This document shows positions 51,629 to 58,420 of a stretch of DNA of 64,000 nt, in pieces. Position numbers and translations under genes: made by a program. Positions within the stretch are counted from its first letter, which is position 1. Each line of letters starts with the position of its first letter. The stretch covers positions 1-64,000 of the forward strand of contig CAKUFK010000004.1 in assembly GCA_934647945.1 (NCBI GenBank), given 5' to 3'. The notes beneath the pieces are model-generated. The model was not told the origin of the DNA and searched no databases. It saw only the letters and a program-made list of their open reading frames with translations. This DNA comes from an uncultured Eubacteriales bacterium (GTDB lineage Bacteria; Bacillota; Clostridia; Oscillospirales; Acutalibacteraceae).

Positions 51629-52486
51629 TCAGCTGTTGGTCATGAAGAGGACGCCAAGGGTATTGGGCCCACAGTGGGAGGAAATGGTGCAGCCGGCGCG
51701 GGTGACATAGATTTCCTTGAAATCCGCGTACTGTTTGACGAGGTCGCGCACCATGTCGATGCGTTCCTGCGAGATGCCCGAATGGGTGATGAATACCCGG
51801 TCGGTCTTCAGATCGGCGCATCCCTCCAGCTTGTCCCGGACATACTGGGACAGGGCCTTGTCGAGAGAACCGCGGTATTTTTTCCCCACGTTCATCGAAC
51901 CGTCGGCTGGATTGACCTCGATACAGGGCTTGAGCTGCAGCAGATTGGCCCCCAGCATGGCCAGGGCGGAGCAGCGCCCGCCCTTGTACAGGAATTCCAG
52001 GGTGTCGATGACAAAGCTGGCATGGCAGCGGGCGGTCAGCTCCTGCACCTCGCGGGCGACCTGTTCGGCCGGCATCCCGGCCGCGATGCGGTCCGCAGCC
52101 TCGAGAACGGCGAGGCCGGACCCCGTCGACAAGCTGCGGCTATCCACGGCATAGACACCCGGCATTTCCGCGGCAGCCAGACGGCAGTTGTTATAGGTGG
52201 CCGACAACCCCGAGCCGAGGGTGAGATGCACCACCTCATAGCCCTGATCGGTGAACTGTTTGAAAAATTCCATGTATTCGGCGGTGTTGATGGCCGCCGT
52301 TTTCGGCAGGATATTTTTCTCGCGGTAAACCCGATAGATTTCGTCGGGAACCAGGTCCACCCCGTCCGAATAGGTTTGGCCGTCGAGAATAACGTGAAAG
52401 GGAAAATACTGCACATGGTATCTTTCGCGCAGCTCGTCCCCCAGGTCGCACGTGCTGTCTGCGCACAGGACCGTCTTTTTACTCAA
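51629..52486 (-). CDS. DegV family fatty-acid-binding protein
   Basis: 285 residues. DegV pattern: ADSTCDLGDEL (9-19), FPFHVILDGQTYSDGVDL, KTAAINTAEYMEFF, LGSGLSATYNNC, and the second domain with YLYKGGRCSALAMLG-like EFLYKGGR and VFITHSG. DegV/FakB proteins present fatty acids to FakA kinase; no fakA is in the window. Start ATG 52486 with CGGAGG upstream. Divergent from the polysaccharide deacetylase. Confidence 0.93.
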   Translation of the reverse strand: MSKKTVLCADSTCDLGDELRERYHVQYFPFHVILDGQTYSDGVDLVPDEIYRVYREKNILPKTAAINTAEYMEFFKQFTDQGYEVVHLTLGSGLSATYNNCRLAAAEMPGVYAVDSRSLSTGSGLAVLEAADRIAAGMPAEQVAREVQELTARCHASFVIDTLEFLYKGGRCSALAMLGANLLQLKPCIEVNPADGSMNVGKKYRGSLDKALSQYVRDKLEGCADLKTDRVFITHSGISQERIDMVRDLVKQYADFKEIYVTRAGCTISSHCGPNTLGVLFMTNS

Positions 52487-52584
52487 GTACCGATACCTCC
52501 GTTCCGAAAAATCTTACCAGATACCTGTTTAGTATATCATAGAACCGAAAAGATTACAATATCATTACAAAACGGGGATCGGAC

Positions 52585-52612
52585 TTGTTTTTTCAAAGGG
52601 GTATGCTAAAAT
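52585..52612 (+). promoter_or_regulatory. Promoter of the polysaccharide deacetylase gene
   Basis: TTGTTT (52585-52590), 16-bp spacer, TAAAAT (52607-52612), 35 nt before the start codon. Confidence 0.5.
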
Positions 52613-52646
52613 GAAAAAAGCGGTAAAGGAAAGCGGGTACATATAG

Positions 52647-53678
52647 ATGAGGAATTTGAAAGGCACCAGCCGGCGGCTTTTCGTCGGGCTTTTGACAGTT
52701 TCCGTGGTGTTGGTCCTGTCCTTGGCAGGAGGCGGTATGTCGGTCTATCGAATGCAGAAAGAAGGGGCGGAAGCGGACCGCCTGGCCGAGGAAAACCGGA
52801 CGCTGGCGGAGCGGGCCGCCTCTCTGGAAGCACAGATGCAGGACCTTCAGAAGCAGCTCGATGCGCTGTCCGGACAGGCCGAAAGCCTGACAGCCGAAAA
52901 AGAGGAATTGACAGCCAAACTGGAAGATGCCCAGAAGAAAATTGTGCAACTCGAGCAGCAGATCGCATCCTCCGGCATGACTCCCAATACCCCCGCTGCC
53001 TCGGTCACGGAAACGGGGGATGTGGTGCTGCAGTTTCAAAAACCCGTCTATGAAGCAGGGACCAAGCTGATCGCGCTGACCTTTGACGACGGCCCGGGGA
53101 AATACACCGAACGGCTTCTCGACGAACTGAAAGCCAGGGGCCTGCACGCAACTTTTTTCGTGGTGGGGCAGAACGCGCAGCACTATCCCGCCCTGCTGAA
53201 ACGCATGGCGGAGGAAGGGCATGTGATCGGCAATCATACCATGAACCATAAGAACCTCACCAAGCTTTCGGAAAGTGAGGTGCTCCAGCAGATCGACGCC
53301 TGTGCGGATATCGTGGAAAACGCCAGCGGTGTGCGTCCGTATCTGCTCCGCTGCCCGGGCGGCAATGTCAACGATGCGGTCAAAAAGGTGCTCAAGGACC
53401 AGCACCTCGCGCTGGTCAACTGGTCGGTGGACACACGCGACTGGCAGAGCCGCAATACCGAAAAGGTTCTGGAAACCGCCTTTCAGAGCGGAAATTACGG
53501 GATACGGGACGGTGCCATTGTGCTCATGCACGACGTGTATGAGACCACGCTGAACGCCGCCGTCCGGATGATGGACAGGCTGATTGCCGACGGATACACC
53601 ATCGTGACGGTGCCGGAACTGCTCGCTGCACGCAATGAGGTGGTATACGCGGGGGTGCAGTATCACGCGGGATTTTAA
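52647..53678 (+). CDS. Membrane-anchored polysaccharide deacetylase (CE4)
   Basis: 343 residues. One N-terminal membrane helix (about 11-30), an extracellular coiled coil (about 36-108, heptads rich in Glu/Lys/Leu), then a NodB domain: TFDDGP (145-150, catalytic Asp and metal Asp), HTMNH (197-201, metal His pair), RCPGG (motif 3), and LMHD near the C-terminus. Family members remove N-acetyl groups from peptidoglycan or other GlcNAc/MurNAc polymers, which gives lysozyme resistance or helps cortex formation. GGAAAGCGGG precedes ATG. Monocistronic. Confidence 0.94.
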   Translation: MRNLKGTSRRLFVGLLTVSVVLVLSLAGGGMSVYRMQKEGAEADRLAEENRTLAERAASLEAQMQDLQKQLDALSGQAESLTAEKEELTAKLEDAQKKIVQLEQQIASSGMTPNTPAASVTETGDVVLQFQKPVYEAGTKLIALTFDDGPGKYTERLLDELKARGLHATFFVVGQNAQHYPALLKRMAEEGHVIGNHTMNHKNLTKLSESEVLQQIDACADIVENASGVRPYLLRCPGGNVNDAVKKVLKDQHLALVNWSVDTRDWQSRNTEKVLETAFQSGNYGIRDGAIVLMHDVYETTLNAAVRMMDRLIADGYTIVTVPELLAARNEVVYAGVQYHAGF

Positions 53679-53841
53679 TTGACGTTGCCCTGTTATTGAT
53701 GAGGCTGGTTGACCTATCCGGGGGCCGCAGCCATTGGCCCGGTTCCTATATCCGCATACCCCTGAGCCGGCGACACTATTGTGGAATTCCACAAAGCCGA
53801 GAATTCAAATATACACGCAGGATTAACCTTGCGCGGAATAA

Positions 53842-53867
53842 AGGGAGTGGCCCGCGGGCCACTCCCT
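53842..53867. terminator. Perfect 26-nt palindrome downstream of the deacetylase
   Basis: Arms 53842-53854 and 53855-53867, no loop; about 165 nt after the deacetylase stop. Otherwise 53679-53961 holds nothing recognisable. Confidence 0.6.
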
Positions 53868-53961
53868 CTGCTATGCTAGACTATAACACGTACTCTGATC
53901 TGGACGAAGTGTGACGCACGGCCGCTTCCGCCTCCCTGCCGCGTGAAACATATCGCTTTGT

Positions 53962-54007
53962 AACCACACTAAACGCCGGGGGCTCAACACCGGCGTTTAG
54001 TGTGGTT
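53962..54007. terminator. 18-bp stem-loop at the end of the Rhs locus
   Basis: Perfect 18-bp stem (53962-53979 with 53990-54007), 10-nt loop, T-run on the plus side. It directly follows the stop of the minus-strand remnant at 54010 and forms the left border of the Rhs array. Confidence 0.8.
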
Positions 54008-54009
54008 TT

Positions 54010-54162
54010 TCAACGATAGCTTAATATGTCAAACGGCACAAAATCACCGCCGTAAGCAATCAAGCCTTTACACAGGTAGTCAGACAAGCCCTCCTTGATT
54101 AAGCGCAGCTGATCCGTTGCTTTGGAACACAAGAAAACAGCCGCTCTCTTGTGCGGCTGGGC
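54010..54162 (-). pseudogene. C-terminal remnant of a gene in the decayed Rhs cassette
   Basis: An open frame of 51 codons, closed upstream by an in-frame TGA, encodes LRLIKEGLSDYLCKGLI and YGGDFVPFDILSYR before the stop. It looks like the tail of a real small protein. By position it matches where the other cassettes keep their immunity gene; the rest is lost. Not identified. Confidence 0.4.
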
Positions 54163-54401
54163 TCAGACGGCTCCCGATGCCGTCGCTGCTTGTCCACGGA
54201 AAAATAACAACAGCACACCGAGCCCATGACTTGACACACAAGTACAGAGTTTCCATCCTTGTCAAGGATCTCCATTACGTCCCCAAGCCCGTTGTACACG
54301 TACGTGTAGGTGACTCCGTTCCGCTTGAACCCGATGAGCCCCGTCCCGTCGTACAGGTACAGGATCTTGTTGTTCCCCGTCTGTTCCGCCAGTAACATCA
54401 T
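54163..54401 (-). pseudogene. Rhs core fragment of cassette 3 (decayed)
   Basis: Translates to LLAEQTGNNKILYLYDGTG, the standard core of this locus, up to DVMEILDKDGN, then becomes unrelated sequence. About 146 nt (54249-54394) are near-identical in DNA to the full-length gene (about 59224-59368). It has no start, no complete tip and no intact partner gene. Confidence 0.75.
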
Positions 54402-54403
54402 TT

Positions 54404-54442
54404 TAGCGAGGGGTATACAAAAGCCTTGTATACCCCTCGCTA
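54404..54442 (-). terminator. Hairpin closing cassette 2
   Basis: Perfect 17-bp stem (54404-54420 with 54426-54442), 5-nt loop, just after the lipoprotein stop codon. Confidence 0.75.
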
Positions 54443-54449
54443 TTACCCA

Positions 54450-54830
54450 CTATTCCTGTTTTAATGTAAAGGTCATCACCGTTGTTTCGTCATCCTCGAT
54501 TTCTGTAATGGTCATCACTTCGTTTTCTACCTTGATTTTCACCTCCACCCCTGCATCAAAAAACCATTGCTGATTGGTATCGACGCCCATTATTTTCTTG
54601 AATCCGTTCTTCTGCTTAACATATTTTTTAAAGGGAAAGTCATCCAAAATTTCCGTGGCGTCATCATTGAAATGATACTTCCACCCCTCTACATTATCGG
54701 ATGACCCAACCCATTCCGTATTGGCCAGTTCCATATCCGTTTTCAGGAAATCGGATTGACGGCTGACACACCCCGGCAGCCAGATAACCATCAGCAAGGC
54801 CAACACGAACAAAAACAGCTTTTTCGCCAT
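54450..54830 (-). CDS. Small lipoprotein, candidate immunity protein of Rhs cassette 2
   Basis: 126 residues. Signal with lipobox LPGC (18-21), so it is exported and membrane-anchored. The mature part has LANTEWVGSSDNVEGWKYHF and a lipocalin-like or copper-resistance-like pattern of short beta strands, rich in Asp and Glu. It lies 24 nt after the orphan tip gene in the same direction and before a hairpin, the position of an immunity gene. Its location outside the cell would suit a tip that acts at the membrane or cell surface. Immunity role is inferred from position only. Confidence 0.65.
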   Translation of the reverse strand: MAKKLFLFVLALLMVIWLPGCVSRQSDFLKTDMELANTEWVGSSDNVEGWKYHFNDDATEILDDFPFKKYVKQKNGFKKIMGVDTNQQWFFDAGVEVKIKVENEVMTITEIEDDETTVMTFTLKQE

Positions 54831-54854
54831 ACCCGATCAACCCCTTCGGTGTTT

Positions 54855-55880
54855 TCAATGAACAGAGGAGAGAGCCCTTACTCCGCTGTAATCGTCTAGA
54901 TTTGGACGCTCCTTGGAGCCATAATATATCCACCCGCTGTTAAGACTGGAATCCATATCGCTATATGTCTTCTTTAAAACTGCGTAACTGTCTTCCCCCT
55001 GATAGAGCGCCACTACCGTATAATATGTGCCGTTTGCCGCATATACGTTATCCATCCATGAATCCGCAAAGCCCAGTATCTGGGTGCCTATTCCAAACGC
55101 TATACCTGCGGGTCCTGATATTACAAAACCCAAAATGGTTAGCGGTAACGATTCTATGGCATTCATCACCAGATCTTGTCTCTGTATCTGCTGCTGCATA
55201 TCTTTCGCTTGTCCTGAATCGATCGTTTCGGTATAAACCTTGCTATCCACATACACAAAACAGCTATCCGGCGACAAGCCAAAATCCCGGCTGTAGCTTA
55301 ATGTCTGAGGCGGTATATTTGAGTTACTGTCGAGGGCTTCCGGACGACCTTCATTCCGTTTCCTTTCCCTGGCTCTTCTTCTGGCTGCGTGCCGTGCATC
55401 CGCCGAGCTCGCCTCTCCCGTCGGGTCGCTCATATTAACAGGATTATTGGAACAATAGGCGAAGAGGTTATAGGACATCAAGTCCCCATTGGCGCCCAGC
55501 AACCCGTCCGCATTCAAAAACCTTCCTACAACGGGATCGTAATATCTCGATTGGAGATAATACAGTCCCGTCTCGGTATCGTAGTAATATCCCCGGTAGC
55601 GGATGGGGTTCTGGACACCAAGCGTCGAGGCCATCGGCCCGGTGACCGAGATCGGCGCGCCCCATGCGTCATACAGGTAGCTTACCACCGCGTTTCCATC
55701 CTTGTCAAGGATCTCCATCACATCCCCGAGCCCGTTGTACACGTACGTGTAGGTGACCCCGTTCCGCTTGAACCCGATGAGCCCCGTCCCGTCGTACAGG
55801 TACAGGATCTTGTTGTTTCCCGTCTGTTCCACCAGCAGGGCGGACCCATCCCATTCGTAGTCGGCCCGGCTCGTCCCCAC
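54855..55880 (-). CDS. Orphan Rhs C-terminal cassette 2 (core fragment plus tip)
   Basis: 341 codons from a GTG at 55880 that has no ribosome site; the frame is open back to about 55965, where in-frame stops next to a hairpin close it. Residues 1 to about 155 are Rhs core (YLYDGTGLIGFKRNG, RYRGYYYDTETGLYYLQSRY, NPVNMSDPTG). Then comes a unique tip of about 185 residues: a basic stretch AARRRARERKRNEG, and a hydrophobic middle LPLTILGFVISGPAGIAFG that could insert in a membrane. Likely silent until moved behind the full-length gene. Toxic activity is inferred from architecture; the tip has no recognised family. Confidence 0.75.
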   Translation of the reverse strand: MGTSRADYEWDGSALLVEQTGNNKILYLYDGTGLIGFKRNGVTYTYVYNGLGDVMEILDKDGNAVVSYLYDAWGAPISVTGPMASTLGVQNPIRYRGYYYDTETGLYYLQSRYYDPVVGRFLNADGLLGANGDLMSYNLFAYCSNNPVNMSDPTGEASSADARHAARRRARERKRNEGRPEALDSNSNIPPQTLSYSRDFGLSPDSCFVYVDSKVYTETIDSGQAKDMQQQIQRQDLVMNAIESLPLTILGFVISGPAGIAFGIGTQILGFADSWMDNVYAANGTYYTVVALYQGEDSYAVLKKTYSDMDSSLNSGWIYYGSKERPNLDDYSGVRALSSVH

Positions 55881-55925
55881 CGTCTTGTGCAGCCGCAGCC
55901 CGTCCGAATTGTACCCGAACGACAG
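55420..55925 (-). repeat. Rhs core DNA repeat, copy C
   Basis: About 505 bp aligned with 58953-59460 in the full-length gene; the half next to 55925 differs at only a few positions. It ends at GACAG, where upstream sequence becomes a diverged core variant. Confidence 0.85.
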
Positions 55926-55972
55926 GGTGCTTTCCCCTTTCGTAACACCTTTTTCAAGATCATGCCATCACT

Positions 55973-56008
55973 AACGGGCCCGAACTGTCCTCGCAGTTCG
56001 GGCCTGTT
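55973..56008 (-). terminator. Hairpin closing cassette 1
   Basis: 15-bp stem with one G-T pair (55973-55987 with 55994-56008), just after the stop of the membrane protein at 56013. Confidence 0.75.
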
Positions 56009-56012
56009 ATCC

Positions 56013-56396
56013 CTATTGTCTTTTAAACTCCTTCCTTATCAAAGCCCTGATGAAGTAGATCAGTGAGATCATCAGTGACGGCAATGAGTTGAAGATCACG
56101 GTGAATACGACTATAAACGCTACTCCGCCGTAATCCAAGAAGCCATAATGAAAGTCGAACCAGCAAAACAAAGATGGAGTTACTGTTACAATAACGAAAA
56201 CAATAAGAAATACGAGGGATTTCATTTTCCTAGTCGCACTATGGAGGATATAGTGCACGAGGATCAAGCTGATGATGACCGGCATTAAAAAGGCCAACAA
56301 AAGAATTCCACCACCCAACATTAATGGGACAAGAATCACGACCAAATCAACCAATAGAATGAGGAGCGTTCTTTTCATTACCATGCCCAATCCCAT
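56013..56396 (-). CDS. Small membrane protein in Rhs cassette 1, candidate immunity
   Basis: 127 residues from ATG 56396 (GAGGGAG at 8 nt); a GTG three codons earlier is possible. Four hydrophobic segments (LLILLVDLVVILVPLMLGGG and three others) and a positively charged end (RKEFKRQ). AT-rich compared with the core repeats. It lies 85 nt after the DUF2691-like gene. Position and size suit an immunity or accessory protein for a membrane-acting tip. Function unproven. Confidence 0.6.
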   Translation of the reverse strand: MGLGMVMKRTLLILLVDLVVILVPLMLGGGILLLAFLMPVIISLILVHYILHSATRKMKSLVFLIVFVIVTVTPSLFCWFDFHYGFLDYGGVAFIVVFTVIFNSLPSLMISLIYFIRALIRKEFKRQ

Positions 56397-56480
56397 GGCA
56401 ACCACTCCCTCTCATTCAAGTCTACATCCGCTAAATTATCCCCCACCGGACTCCACCATAGTACGTCATATAGGGCATGA

Positions 56481-56939
56481 TTACAGGTCACTTAAATACG
56501 TAGAGAAATCTAATTCATTGATAAAGCTAATCATACTAAATCTATTTTCGACCGCGTTTTTATAGATTTGTTGGACGATCCGCTCATCTTTGGATAGAAT
56601 TCCAACATATCGATTGTCCGTTACTACCACAACTAACTGGCATCTACTCTTTTGATAGTCCATAAACGTATTCAGATCCGTAACACTATCAATTGTTGGA
56701 AACGCCTGTAAATTGCATTGAATAACGACATATTGCGCTTTCGAAATTCTTTCAAGAAAATTTGTTCCATCAAGGATCTTCGAATGAAACAAATAATCGT
56801 TGCCTTTGCATGGGACTAAGTAAATGTCATCGAAATTGATATTCCATACATATTTGTCCACATCAACTTTGTCTAGAATTGTATGAAGAAAACAATTACC
56901 AACTTTCGATACATCATATTCAAAACGCACTCCGATCAT
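56481..56939 (-). CDS. DUF2691-like protein, candidate immunity of Rhs cassette 1
   Basis: 152 residues, cytosolic. MIGVRFEYDVSKVGNCFLH, IQCNLQAFPTIDSVTD, and CQLVVVVTDNRYVGILSKD with an acidic C-terminal helix agree in layout with the Firmicutes DUF2691 family as I remember it. Lies 63 nt after the orphan tip 1 gene and preceded by GAAAAGAAGGGA. AT-rich. The gene position makes it the likely cognate immunity protein for tip 1; the match to DUF2691 should be treated as tentative. Confidence 0.6.
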   Translation of the reverse strand: MIGVRFEYDVSKVGNCFLHTILDKVDVDKYVWNINFDDIYLVPCKGNDYLFHSKILDGTNFLERISKAQYVVIQCNLQAFPTIDSVTDLNTFMDYQKSRCQLVVVVTDNRYVGILSKDERIVQQIYKNAVENRFSMISFINELDFSTYLSDL

Positions 56940-57002
56940 AATTTCCCTTCTTTTCGTTTACAGTAAACAAGTCTATTTAGAAGTGAACGCCATTTCAATA
57001 CC

Positions 57003-57944
57003 CTAGGCAAAAGCATGTGATAATGCAGAGGGATCGCCTGTCAACAAAAGCATCGCAATACCCCCAATTACCATAATTGTCGTAGCGACTATCGCCGCTG
57101 CTTGTGGATCTATTTGAATATTTGTACCTTGAGATGGCTGGGGGACTGGATTTGATGCTGGTGGAGCCCCATCTTTATTCGGATCGTATGGTCTTGCTGA
57201 ACCAGGGTCTAGAGTTGGGTGATCCCCGTCCCATTTCCAGTCCTCAGTATGTGGGCTTCCAATTCCTGGATGATGGCCTGCGTGCCCCCAATGAACATCA
57301 TGCTGTGCTCTTCCATCAGGTCCGAAATAACGATCGATATCATTATTTCCACCAGAACTAGGTATGTGCAACCAAGAGTTTGGTTCGCCATAAACAGGAG
57401 ATCCGTATTTTGCGTTTTCTAGTTTTCTCCACTGATCTTCTCTTAAAATCGTTTTCTTTAGTGCGTCAAGCCAATTACATCCAGACACATCAAACCGACT
57501 AACCGGGTTATTCCCACAATATGCAAACATATTGGTGCCTAGAATCCCTTGGCCCGTGGAAACATATCCGTCCGCGTTCAAAAACCGTCCCACAACGGGG
57601 TCATAATATCTCGATTGGAGATAGTACAGCCCGGTTTCGGTGTCGTAGTAGTACCCGCGGTAGCGGATGGGATTCTGGGCACCCAGCGTCGAGGCCATCG
57701 GCCCGGTGATCGAGATCGGCGCCCCCCATGCGTCATACAGGTAGCTTACCACCGCGTTTCCATCCTTGTCAAGGATCTCCATCACATCCCCGAGCCCGTT
57801 GTACACGTACGTGTAGGTGACCCCGTTCCGCTTGAACCCGATGAGCCCCGTCCCGTCGTACAGGTACAGGATCTTGTTGTTCCCCGTCTGTTCCGCCAGC
57901 AGGGCGGACCCATCCCATTCGTAGTCGGTCCGGCTCGTCCCCAC
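57003..57944 (-). CDS. Orphan Rhs C-terminal cassette 1 (core fragment plus tip)
   Basis: 313 codons from a GTG at 57944 without a ribosome site; the frame is open back across the repeat edge at 58055 and into the hairpin that ends the previous cassette. Core (residues 1 to about 155) is near-identical in protein to the full-length Rhs up to GRFLNADGY, then switches: NPVSRFDVSG and a unique tip of about 155 residues. The tip has a His-rich block (RYFGPDGRAQHDVHWGHAGH, then HHPGIGSPHTEDW) and ends with one membrane helix. His-rich blocks with GPDG...D...H...PH..DW occur in other Gram-positive Rhs tips and may bind metal; the activity is not known. Confidence 0.75.
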   Translation of the reverse strand: MGTSRTDYEWDGSALLAEQTGNNKILYLYDGTGLIGFKRNGVTYTYVYNGLGDVMEILDKDGNAVVSYLYDAWGAPISITGPMASTLGAQNPIRYRGYYYDTETGLYYLQSRYYDPVVGRFLNADGYVSTGQGILGTNMFAYCGNNPVSRFDVSGCNWLDALKKTILREDQWRKLENAKYGSPVYGEPNSWLHIPSSGGNNDIDRYFGPDGRAQHDVHWGHAGHHPGIGSPHTEDWKWDGDHPTLDPGSARPYDPNKDGAPPASNPVPQPSQGTNIQIDPQAAAIVATTIMVIGGIAMLLLTGDPSALSHAFA

Positions 57945-58055
57945 CGTCTTGTGCAGCCGCAGCCCGTCCGAATTGTACCCGAACGACAGCGCCGTCCCGT
58001 CTTTCGTCGCCCCCGTCAGTTGGCGGCCATTCGACCATGTGAACGACAGGCCGTC
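57568..58055 (-). repeat. Rhs core DNA repeat, copy B
   Basis: About 490 bp aligned to 59039-59526. The part 57721-58055 (335 bp) is identical, base for base, to 59192-59526; differences are confined to the tip-proximal end. The repeat ends sharply after CCGTC at 58055. Confidence 0.92.
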
Positions 58056-58060
58056 TTTAG

Positions 58061-58090
58061 AATGAGCCAGGATATTAATCCTGGCTCATT
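58061..58090 (-). terminator. Hairpin closing the full-length rhs operon
   Basis: Perfect 13-bp stem (58061-58073 with 58078-58090), 4-nt loop, directly after the stop codon of the small membrane protein at 58094. It isolates the orphan cassettes from the main transcript. Confidence 0.75.
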
Positions 58091-58093
58091 CAT

Positions 58094-58420
58094 TTACTTT
58101 ATGCCTACAACGATATTATATATAATCATAACGACTATCCCAATTGGAAATCCAATTAGATGGAGACCAAATATAAAGTTTAAAATGACATATTTCTTTC
58201 CCTTTTTCTTTAGAAATCTCAATAAAGCTATTTCGCCTAATGCTATAGGGATAAAAGCTAAAGCCATAGCAATGGGGAGAGCAAAACCATGCCAAGCGTT
58301 CACCCCTTGATTAAGTATATACTCAGCAAATACACACATACTGATTTGATATACTATAAATCCTATTACAATAGATAAAACAACGACAATAGTTTTTCTT
58401 CTTTTTTTCGCTAGTTCCAT
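58094..58420 (-). CDS. Small membrane protein, candidate immunity for the full-length Rhs tip
   Basis: 108 residues, three hydrophobic segments (TIVVVLSIVIGFIVYQISMC; LPIAMALAFIPIALGEIALL; LIGFPIGIVVMIIYNIVVG) and a Lys/Arg-rich N-terminus and loop. Starts 10 nt inside the end of the rhs gene (ATG 58420, rhs stop at 58411), so translation is coupled, as expected for a toxin-immunity pair. AT-rich relative to the rhs core. Immunity is inferred from position. Confidence 0.65.
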   Translation of the reverse strand: MELAKKRRKTIVVVLSIVIGFIVYQISMCVFAEYILNQGVNAWHGFALPIAMALAFIPIALGEIALLRFLKKKGKKYVILNFIFGLHLIGFPIGIVVMIIYNIVVGIK

